Below, piece after piece: positions 1 to 4,913 of a DNA stretch of 5,305 nt. Position numbers and translations under genes: made by a program. The stretch is from NCBI GenBank assembly GCA_029821415.1, contig JALGTJ010000198.1:1-5305 (forward strand), written 5' to 3'. The DNA comes from Candidatus Zipacnadia bacterium (GTDB taxonomy: Bacteria; Armatimonadota; Zipacnadia; Zipacnadales; Zipacnadaceae). Each line of letters opens with the position of its first letter. Position 1 is the stretch's first letter. The notes under the pieces are model-generated. The model saw only the letters and a list, made by a program, of their open reading frames with translations. It searched no databases and was not told the origin of the DNA.

Positions 1-1
1 G

Positions 2-175
2 GACAGCGTGGTAATGACTGACTCAATCCCCATCCCGTCGGAGAAGCGACTTGACAAGATGGAGATTCTCAGCCTCGCACCATTGTTGGCCGAAGCAATT
101 GATAACATACACAAAGACGCGTCAGTAAGCGCGATCCTAGCCAACCGTGCCACCCGCCAGAAACGAATGTTTTGA
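2..175 (+). CDS. prs: Ribose-phosphate pyrophosphokinase, C-terminal end (partial)
   Basis: This is the last 57 codons of a gene that enters from the left edge and stops at TGA 173-175. The frame reads VVMTDSIPIP, then MEILSLAPLLAEAI and a final IHKDASVSAIL, which matches the C-terminal segment of class I PRPP synthetases (VVxTDTIP, then a hydrophobic LSVAPLLAEAIxRIH helix, then SVSxLF). The enzyme makes PRPP from ribose 5-phosphate and ATP for nucleotide, His and Trp synthesis in the cytosol. The tail runs about a dozen residues beyond the usual SVSSLF end and is basic (NRATRQKRMF). The catalytic N-terminal parts lie outside the window. The next genes, rplY and pth, are its classic neighbours, which supports the call. 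Confidence 0.9.
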   Translation, partial: DSVVMTDSIPIPSEKRLDKMEILSLAPLLAEAIDNIHKDASVSAILANRATRQKRMF

Positions 176-213
176 GGGCATAGCAAACCAGACCGAAGAT
201 AAACCGACAAATC

Positions 214-220
214 AGGAGGT
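214..220 (+). promoter_or_regulatory. Strong ribosome binding site for the original rplY start
   Basis: AGGAGGT lies 8 bases before GTG 229. It is a near-perfect Shine-Dalgarno sequence and marks GTG 229 as the ancestral rplY start, although that frame now closes at 310-312 because of the duplication inside the gene. Confidence 0.8.
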
Positions 221-228
221 AGATATAG

Positions 229-312
229 GTGGAACAGGTAGTCATAGAGGCCGAGCGGCGTGAGGAGTTTGGCTCCGGGCCGGCCCGCCGGCTTCGCGAA
301 CAAGCGGCGTGA
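229..312 (+). pseudogene. rplY: 5' fragment of L25 gene, cut off by the 49-bp duplication
   Basis: From GTG 229 the frame encodes 27 residues: a start EQVVIEAERREEF and then GSGPARRLREQ, the normal N-terminus of L25/Ctc proteins (first beta strand, then the conserved RREEFGSGPARRLRxxG helix region). After the first repeat copy the frame reads Gln-Ala-Ala and stops at TGA 310-312. If one 49-bp copy is removed, this frame runs straight into the main L25 frame and gives an intact protein of 234 residues. So this is the true N-terminus of the gene, separated from its body either by a real mutation or by an assembly fault. The strong Shine-Dalgarno at 214-220 belongs to it. Confidence 0.8.
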
Positions 313-353
313 GGAGTTTGGCTCCGGGCCGGCCCGCCGGCTTCGCGAACAAG
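254..353 (+). repeat. Exact 49-bp tandem duplication inside rplY
   Basis: Bases 254-302 are repeated without a mismatch at 303-351, and the match runs two bases further (254-304 equals 303-353). The unit begins AGCGGCGTGAGGAG and ends TTCGCGAACA. Each copy holds the 10-bp palindrome GGGCCGGCCC (277-286 and 326-335). Because 49 is not a multiple of three, the second copy changes the reading frame. Perfect identity means a very recent event or an assembly artefact; one copy fully restores the gene. Confidence 0.97.
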
Positions 354-982
354 GTATAGTCCCAGGAGTCGTCTATGGCATGGGCAAAGAAGCCCTGCCC
401 ATCGCTGTGCGTGCAGATCAACTCGAGGAGGCGCTGCGTACTGAGCAAGGACTCAATGTCCTGCTGGACTTGCAAATCGCTGGCGTTGAGGTTGAGGAGG
501 GAGCCGCTGCAATTGTCAAGGAGATCCAACGCCATCCCATTAGGCGTAATGCGCTAAGCGTTGATTTCCAATGGATATCACTTAAGGAGACCGGTATCTT
601 CAGCGTTCCCGTTCAGGTTGAGGGCACAGCCCCCGGCGTGGTAGCGGACGGCGGAGTAGTTGACCAGATTATCCACGAAGTGGAAGTGCGCTGTCTGCCC
701 ACCAATATCCCGGACCACCTGGTGGCCGACATTACCGGCCTGAGGATCGGCGACACTGTTCACGCCGAAGCTCTGCAGGCTCCGGAGGGCGTCGAGATTC
801 TGATAGACCCCGCCGAGACAGTGGTGAGCATCGCCGCACCCATCAAGGAGGAGGACCTGGAGGTGCGGGTCTCTGAAGAGATGCTGGCCGGTCTGGAAGA
901 GATACCAGTGGAACTGGAAGAGGAAGAATTAGAGCTGGCAGAGGGCGAAGAGCCCGCGGAAGCCGAGGAGGAGAGCAAATAG
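260..982 (+). CDS. rplY: 50S ribosomal protein L25 (general stress protein Ctc type), frame-disrupted N-terminus
   Basis: This is the body of an L25/TL5/Ctc protein, which binds 5S rRNA in the large ribosomal subunit. In the 240-residue frame from GTG 260, residues 16-105 form the N-terminal 5S-binding domain (RREEFGSGPARRLRxQGIVPGVVYG, later RHPIRRNALSVDFQ). Residues about 110-195 form the TL5 beta domain (EGTAPGVVADGG, then CLPTNIPDHL and IGDTVHAE). The tail from about 197 is very acidic, with about 20 Glu in 44 residues. Residues 1-15 (MRSLAPGRPA onward) are the first repeat copy read out of frame and are not native; they replace the nine native residues before RREEF. GTG 260 has a possible GAGG (247-250) 9 bases ahead, so translation may occur, but the ancestral start is GTG 229. 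It sits 53 bases after prs and is followed by pth, a standard order. Confidence 0.88.
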   Translation: MRSLAPGRPAGFANKRREEFGSGPARRLREQGIVPGVVYGMGKEALPIAVRADQLEEALRTEQGLNVLLDLQIAGVEVEEGAAAIVKEIQRHPIRRNALSVDFQWISLKETGIFSVPVQVEGTAPGVVADGGVVDQIIHEVEVRCLPTNIPDHLVADITGLRIGDTVHAEALQAPEGVEILIDPAETVVSIAAPIKEEDLEVRVSEEMLAGLEEIPVELEEEELELAEGEEPAEAEEESK

Positions 983-992
983 CAGCCTGGCC

Positions 993-1076
993 GTCTGGCA
1001 GTAAGCTCTCTGACTTTGGGAAGAAGCCCTTGTGCCGGCGCGCTGCTCAGAGCCAAGGCGCTTTGTTCTGCCAGAC
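993..1076 (+). repeat. Inverted repeat, 9-bp perfect arms, between rplY and pth
   Basis: GTCTGGCAG at 993-1001 and CTGCCAGAC at 1068-1076 are perfect reverse complements separated by 66 bases. It lies in the 151-base gap between rplY and pth. No T-run follows the right arm, so it is not a typical intrinsic terminator. It could fold into a long-range stem in the mRNA or be chance. The gap also holds a short direct repeat, GCTCAATC at 1106-1113 and 1115-1122. Confidence 0.4.
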
Positions 1077-1133
1077 CGCACTGGCAATATCCTCACCGGG
1101 CAGGAGCTCAATCTGCTCAATCAACCGAGAGCA

Positions 1134-1709
1134 ATGAGGGCATCTCTACTACATTGCATCATCGGCCTGGGCAATCCCGGACCGCAGTATGCCGAAACTC
1201 GGCATAATGTCGGCTTTCGCGTCATTGATCTGCTGGCCCAGCGTCACAGGTTCCCCTCGCCTCAGCATATGCTCCAGGCGGTCATCGGCGAGGGCGAAAT
1301 CGGGGGCGCCCAAGTTTTGCTGGTCAAACCGATGACCTTTATGAACGAAAGTGGCCGCGCCGTTGCCCGCGTCTGTGCCCACTTTGATCTATCCCCCGAA
1401 GACTTGCTGGTCATCTATGACGATATCAACATTGACCTGGGGATGCTGCGGCTGCGCCGCGCCGGCAGCTCCGGCGGGCACAAGGGCATGCAGTCCATCA
1501 TTGACTACCTGGGCACAGAGCAGATTCCCCGCTTGCGGCTGGGGATTGGCCGGCTGCCACCGGGAGCCGAGGCTCGCGGCTTTGTGCTTTCACCGTTTGA
1601 GTCTGAAGAAGAGGAAGCCGCCGAAGAGCTAATTCAGCGGGCGTTTGCCGCCGTGGAATGTGTTCTGGCGGAGGGCATGGAAGCGGCGATGAGGCAATTC
1701 AACGGCTAA
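1134..1709 (+). CDS. pth: Peptidyl-tRNA hydrolase
   Basis: This cytosolic enzyme cleaves the ester bond of peptidyl-tRNA released from stalled ribosomes and so recycles tRNA. The 191 residues match the bacterial Pth1 length. Visible motifs are CIIGLGNPGPQY with Asn14, the catalytic TRHNVGF with His24, KPMTFMNESG with Asn71, IYDDINIDLG with Asp96 (the partner of the catalytic His), and SSGGHKG followed by LRLGIGR. By family alignment the second substrate-binding Asn (E. coli N114, motif GGHNG) is Lys117 here. ATG 1134 is chosen because it puts the IIGLGNPG strand at the usual distance from the N-terminus. Its ribosome binding site is weak. The frame stays open upstream to GTG 1032, which has a GGAAG 8 bases ahead, giving a possible 34-residue extension. 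AGGAG at 1102-1106 also precedes an in-frame CTG at 1113. The 3' end overlaps the convergent phosphoesterase gene by 81 bases. Confidence 0.95.
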   Translation: MRASLLHCIIGLGNPGPQYAETRHNVGFRVIDLLAQRHRFPSPQHMLQAVIGEGEIGGAQVLLVKPMTFMNESGRAVARVCAHFDLSPEDLLVIYDDINIDLGMLRLRRAGSSGGHKGMQSIIDYLGTEQIPRLRLGIGRLPPGAEARGFVLSPFESEEEEAAEELIQRAFAAVECVLAEGMEAAMRQFNG

Positions 1710-2813
1710 CATAAACGCGTCATAGGCTATCTGGCCGTCGGCCCGGGTTGCACGCACCCAAAGTGTTTGTTCGCCCATACCCCGCAACCGGTCCATATCC
1801 AGCTCCACCTTCCATTCCGACCACAGGCCCTGATACGCCAGAGTCGCCCGTTGCCACTGGCCGCGCACCGCACTCCAGGCCACCTCGGCGATCTCCGTTT
1901 CCACACTGAAAGCCTTGGCCACGAGTGTGCAGTTGGCATAAACCTCAACGGGCTGGACTTGCGGGCGCGGGCCTCCCGTATGGACAGGGCCGATCCACTC
2001 CAAAGTTACCTGAGGATCCGGAAAGGAGGGAGGAGATGTCCAGTAGGAGCCGTCACGCCAGAAGGTACGCAGCGCCTCATTGTCGTAGGCAAAGAGGCGG
2101 TAGCCTGGTCGGGTGGGAAAGCAGTGGTGGGGCGGTATGCCATCATATTGCCAACCGCACAAAGCCCCGGTATTGATGATACGCACCCCAGCTACCTTCC
2201 ACTCATTGTTGCGATGCCAGTGGCCCGTGATAAGGGCAGCAATATTGTGTCGCCTGTATAGATCCAGGACCTCAGACGCATTGCTGTCCGCCCACGCGTT
2301 GTGGAAGCTGTCGGCAATCGGCAGTATGGGAACATGCTGGGCTACCAGCTTAGCCGCCGGGGCTGTGCTCAGTTGCTCATCAACCCACGCCATCTTTTCT
2401 GGCGACAACCAAGCTCCCCAGCCCTCGTTATTATGGACCGGTTGATCGCGCCGCCGGCTCACATCGTCTACCAGTACCACCCGCAGCCCCGGCAGGTCCA
2501 CGCTGCAACGTAGAGGCCCGACCAGACGTTCCCAGGCCCCAGTGTCTTGCTCGCCCCACAAATCATGGTTGGCAGGCAGCGCATAGATCGGCACTGGCGA
2601 GTCAGCCGCCAGCCGAGCATACTCCTCCAGTTCAGCTTCCGTACCCCCGCTGACCAGATCGGCAGTGGCCAGGATACAGGCCGGCTGTGGCTCTATTTGC
2701 CCAATCTCCCGCAAAGCCCAGCGCAAGTTAGAGGCGGCCTCCTGAGGATTGAAGTAGTGGCCAATGTGAATATCGGTAATCTGAGCAAAGATTAGCGGGT
2801 TCGTCTCACTCAT
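1629..2813 (-). CDS. Calcineurin-like metallophosphoesterase with C-terminal beta domain
   Basis: The 394-residue protein carries the metallophosphatase signature in order: DIH (Asp14, His16), ATADLVSGG (Asp52), ANHD (Asn82, His83, Asp84), QHVP (His160) and GHWH (His198, His200). These residues bind the two metal ions. Both usual glycines before the metal ligands are alanine (ADL for GDL, ANHD for GNHD), while the ligands are kept. NTGALCGWQYDG (about 214-225) resembles a motif that follows the catalytic domain in some cyclic-nucleotide or purple-acid-type phosphoesterases. Residues about 275-375 look like a separate beta-sandwich domain. No signal peptide is seen. The substrate cannot be told from sequence; a phosphodiester or phosphomonoester is all that can be said. 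AAGGGGG at 2821-2827 lies 7 bases before the ATG. The last 26 codons lie opposite the 3' end of pth. Confidence 0.88.
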   Translation of the reverse strand: MSETNPLIFAQITDIHIGHYFNPQEAASNLRWALREIGQIEPQPACILATADLVSGGTEAELEEYARLAADSPVPIYALPANHDLWGEQDTGAWERLVGPLRCSVDLPGLRVVLVDDVSRRRDQPVHNNEGWGAWLSPEKMAWVDEQLSTAPAAKLVAQHVPILPIADSFHNAWADSNASEVLDLYRRHNIAALITGHWHRNNEWKVAGVRIINTGALCGWQYDGIPPHHCFPTRPGYRLFAYDNEALRTFWRDGSYWTSPPSFPDPQVTLEWIGPVHTGGPRPQVQPVEVYANCTLVAKAFSVETEIAEVAWSAVRGQWQRATLAYQGLWSEWKVELDMDRLRGMGEQTLWVRATRADGQIAYDAFMLAVELPHRRFHALRQNTFHGGKRPLN

Positions 2814-2820
2814 AGCTGCG

Positions 2821-2827
2821 CCCCCTT
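2821..2827 (-). promoter_or_regulatory. Ribosome binding site of the metallophosphoesterase gene
   Basis: On the minus strand the bases read AAGGGGG, 7 bases before ATG 2813-2811. The good spacing supports that start codon, as does the beginning of the family-typical FAQITDIHIG strand eight residues later. Confidence 0.6.
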
Positions 2828-2873
2828 ACTGCCATACATTCACAGGATAGCACAGCGCACACCGCAGCTAACG

Positions 2874-2890
2874 TAGTATGCGCCATACTA
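2874..2890. repeat. Perfect palindrome, 7-bp arms with 3-base centre
   Basis: TAGTATG (2874-2880), CGC, CATACTA (2884-2890). It lies about 60 bases upstream of the phosphoesterase ATG on the minus strand, a fitting distance for an operator of a dimeric repressor. A weak -10-like TATCCT (minus strand, about 2844-2849) lies between it and the gene, without a good -35. A binding role is inference; there is no match to a known operator that I recognise. Confidence 0.45.
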
Positions 2891-3050
2891 TTGACTATCG
2901 TACGTACGCTGCTGGCCGGAGGCATCATTTACCTCGGCGGCACTTACCTCCCCGCCACCGGCGCGGTGATATTGGTCAAGTGCATCACGCTGGCGATTGC
3001 TTACGCCGCTTGTCCAGAAGTCCCTCTAAGCAGAACCAGACCGGCCTCGC

Positions 3051-4166
3051 CTATGGCAGGGCAATCCTCACCCAGTATATTCCGGTCTGCTCTGCATCGC
3101 CTGCGTAGTAGACGCAGAAGACATCTCCGTTGGGCAACAGCCTTCCGGTCGGCAATCCGAATGTCCACAGGCCCATCTCCTGGAGGTAGTCAGCGGTACG
3201 GTCGGCAGGCGGGATGGCCGGCATAGGCTTCTCATAGAAGACCAGAGCGCTTTCCTCGTCCCACGTCCTCCCGCCGTCGTGGCTCAATAGCGCACGCAGG
3301 CACGGGGGCTCGTAACGGTGTACTGACAGGAGCAACACATCACTGCCGCCCAGCGCGACGGGTACGCTGGCTTGGCCAGCGATGCCCGTTGGTGCGGGCT
3401 TTGTCCACGTCTTCCCGCTATCGTTGCTCACCGCCCAGTGCAAGTCAATGTCCCGCCCACTGACATTGTTATATGTCCAGAAGATGACCAGGATTGTGCC
3501 ATCCGGCAACAGCGCATGCCGCTGATCCCAGTAGAACAGCTCTCGTGTGGAATCGTGCGCGGCAACTCGAGCATCCTTCCAGGTATAGCCACCGTCATAC
3601 GAGAAGACAACCCCGGCCTTCTGCAACCACGGACCGGGGTCCAAGTATTCCTTATTTACCTCAAAGGGCGCAATCAAGGTCCCCTCGGCGAGGGGGATAA
3701 TCGGGCCGGTGGGAGTTGCCTGGATGAAGGGCGACGAATCGATCTCCCGGAAGTCCGACCAGGTGTACCCACCATCGGCCGACTCTGTAAGCAGCATCTT
3801 GACGGGCAGCAGCCCCTCGGTCTCTGGATGGAAAAAGGGCGCATCCGGGTCACTGCGATCGACCCACAGGACCGTCATAAGCAGCCGCCCCGGAGAGATT
3901 TCTGCAAGATGCCCGGCCGCCGGCCTGCCCGGTACGCCTTGATAGGCCCAGTTGAAGTTCACATCTATTGGCTGCCAAGTCTTCCCTTCGTCAAACGACT
4001 CAAAGAAGAGCAACTCGCTGGCAGCGGAATTTTTGCTTGGCCCTACTTGACAACTCGCGAGCAGACGTCCATCCGCGAGCATCTCAATCGCAGGAAAGCA
4101 CGCGCTCGTTCGGTTCGGGTGCCCCTCCGGATTGTCAAAGATCGTGCCCTGGTCAACAATCTTCAT
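3051..4166 (-). CDS. Sialidase-like (BNR/Asp-box) beta-propeller protein
   Basis: The 371-residue protein has five Asp-boxes (S-x-D-x-G-x-T-W): SFDEGKTW 57-64, SADGGYTW 129-136, SYDGGYTW 189-196, SNDSGKTW 247-254 and SHDGGRTW 295-302. They are spaced about 50-70 residues apart, as expected for blades of a six-bladed sialidase/neuraminidase-type propeller (BNR_2-like family). Such proteins are often annotated exo-alpha-sialidase. Here the usual F/Y-R-I-P motif with the first catalytic arginine is replaced by CFPAIEML near residue 23, so true sialidase activity is doubtful; another glycan hydrolase or lyase-like role, or binding only, is possible. There is no signal peptide or membrane segment, so it would be cytoplasmic. 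ATG 4166 is chosen because GAGGG sits 7 bases ahead; an upstream in-frame start at 4241 would overlap archease by 62 bases and adds an unlikely N-terminus. It is probably co-transcribed with archease, 13 bases away. Confidence 0.85.
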   Translation of the reverse strand: MKIVDQGTIFDNPEGHPNRTSACFPAIEMLADGRLLASCQVGPSKNSAASELLFFESFDEGKTWQPIDVNFNWAYQGVPGRPAAGHLAEISPGRLLMTVLWVDRSDPDAPFFHPETEGLLPVKMLLTESADGGYTWSDFREIDSSPFIQATPTGPIIPLAEGTLIAPFEVNKEYLDPGPWLQKAGVVFSYDGGYTWKDARVAAHDSTRELFYWDQRHALLPDGTILVIFWTYNNVSGRDIDLHWAVSNDSGKTWTKPAPTGIAGQASVPVALGGSDVLLLSVHRYEPPCLRALLSHDGGRTWDEESALVFYEKPMPAIPPADRTADYLQEMGLWTFGLPTGRLLPNGDVFCVYYAGDAEQTGIYWVRIALP

Positions 4167-4173
4167 CGCTTCA

Positions 4174-4178
4174 CCCTC
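4174..4178 (-). promoter_or_regulatory. Ribosome binding site deciding the sialidase-like start
   Basis: GAGGG on the minus strand lies 7 bases before ATG 4166-4164 and directly after the archease stop (4182-4180). It supports the internal ATG over the longer frame that begins at 4241. Confidence 0.65.
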
Positions 4179-4179
4179 T

Positions 4180-4602
4180 CTACACATCAAAGACGATCTG
4201 AACTTCCAGGCCCCAGGGCGTAGTCGTAATGTGCAGGTCATGGTAGGTTACGGCTTTGATACTCACCAGCAGGTAAGGGCGAGCCTGGTCAATAGGACTC
4301 ACCGCAGCGATGCACTTGGTCTCAAGAGTCGCTTCACACAGCTCGGCGACAGTGAAGTCAATTGGCACCAGCCCGTCATCCTCTTCCAGGTACAATAATT
4401 CGCGCAGGCATTCCAGCAGCAGCCGCTCCGGGCTGCCCGCCTCAGCAACGAACTCGACCCGCCTGGTAGCAGCCACCGCCTCGGCCTCCACCATCAGGCT
4501 GATCATGCCCCGGCCAGCGTTCTGGATAAGCTCACGCAGGTCTCTGCCCCGCGCAACAATGGCATAATCCGCAGTATGTTCGATCAGCTCAAACGGCTTC
4601 AT
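4180..4602 (-). CDS. Archease (RtcB RNA ligase activating protein)
   Basis: The 140-residue protein matches the archease family in length and layout. It opens with FELIEHTADYAI (Asp12), has the helix ELIQNAGRGMISLM, LLLECLRELLYLEEDD in the middle, and ends with KAVTYHDLHI (Lys116, 116-125) and QIVFDV with Asp139. By recollection of the human protein, Asp12 and Asp139 match its two essential acidic residues that bind a metal. Archease helps the RtcB RNA ligase form its RNA- or protein-guanylate intermediate and turn over, in tRNA splicing or RNA repair. No rtcB gene is in the window. The start ATG overlaps the transketolase stop (ATGA, 4602-4599), with no strong Shine-Dalgarno, so translation is probably coupled to the upstream gene. 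The broken transketolase frame may therefore affect it. Confidence 0.93.
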   Translation of the reverse strand: MKPFELIEHTADYAIVARGRDLRELIQNAGRGMISLMVEAEAVAATRRVEFVAEAGSPERLLLECLRELLYLEEDDGLVPIDFTVAELCEATLETKCIAAVSPIDQARPYLLVSIKAVTYHDLHITTTPWGLEVQIVFDV

Positions 4603-4913
4603 CGCTCAGCCGTCAGCCCGAAGACTTTCATAAGTTCCCAGGGCGCACCGGACTCGCCGTAGCGATCCTCAACACCGACCATATCCAGCTTCACATCTCC
4701 GGCCAGCCCAGCCCTACAGATAGCTCCGGCCACCAGATTCCCAAAGCCACCGACCTGATGCTCCTCAGCAGTGATGACCGCGTCGGCATCGCGGGCGGCA
4801 GCGACAACGGCCTCCACGTCCAGTGGCTTTACGGTGTGGGCATTGACCACCCGTGTTTCAATGCCATAGTCTTCTTTCAGTATCCAAGCAGCCCGCATCG
4901 CCTCCGGCACCAT
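4599..4913 (-). CDS. Transketolase, C-terminal subunit: 3' fragment after a frame break
   Basis: This frame holds the C-terminal transketolase domain (PF02780 type): MVPEAMRAAWILKEDYGIET, then NAHTVKPLD, AEEHQVGGFGNLVA and GVEDRYGESGAPWELMKVFGL. Family resemblance begins three codons before the ATG, at Cys-Gly-Pro (4922-4914), and a stop (TGA 4928-4926) lies just upstream, so this is a fragment of one larger gene continuing the frame at 4877-5305, not an independent protein. ATG 4913 has no good ribosome binding site. The C-terminus ends at GLTAER, a few residues short of the usual end, at a TGA that overlaps the archease ATG. Transketolase uses thiamine diphosphate to move two-carbon ketol units between sugar phosphates (pentose phosphate pathway). 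Confidence 0.85.
   Translation of the reverse strand: MVPEAMRAAWILKEDYGIETRVVNAHTVKPLDVEAVVAAARDADAVITAEEHQVGGFGNLVAGAICRAGLAGDVKLDMVGVEDRYGESGAPWELMKVFGLTAER

Larger units (their letters stand above)
2814..3050. other. Intergenic gap between sialidase-like and phosphoesterase genes
   Basis: These 237 bases separate two minus-strand genes, the largest gap in the window. They hold the phosphoesterase ribosome binding site (2821-2827), a perfect palindrome (2874-2890) and no clear terminator. The plus strand has an open stretch from about 2891 whose translation is hydrophobic at first (TLLAGGIIYLGGTYLPATG, then VILVKCITLAIAYAA), like one or two membrane helices. It has no ribosome binding site and runs on antisense into the sialidase-like gene, so it is either chance or a remnant of a membrane protein. 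Confidence 0.4.

Noticed and set aside
254..353. CRISPR or other repeat array
   Set aside because: Only two directly adjacent copies without spacers, and the repeat is L25 coding sequence.
229..360. Programmed ribosomal frameshift site in rplY
   Set aside because: No slippery heptamer or RF2-like CTT-TGA site is seen, and removing one exact repeat copy explains the frame change fully; kept only as a remote option.
760..1056. Minus-strand frame rich in serine
   Set aside because: The serine run is the reverse reading of the glutamate codons of the L25 acidic tail.
993..1076. Intrinsic terminator after rplY
   Set aside because: The arms are 66 bases apart and no T-run follows, so it does not fit a rho-independent terminator.
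1767..2261. Plus-strand open frame of 164 codons
   Set aside because: It is antisense to the metallophosphoesterase, which has all metal-binding motifs; no recognisable domain in the plus frame.
3372..4223. Long plus-strand open frame of 283 codons
   Set aside because: It lies opposite the sialidase-like gene, whose five Asp-boxes prove the minus-strand frame; the plus frame shows no family motif and is a shadow of codon bias.
4166..4241. Longer start for the sialidase-like gene at 4241
   Set aside because: It would overlap archease by 62 bases, and the internal ATG at 4166 has a well-spaced GAGGG.
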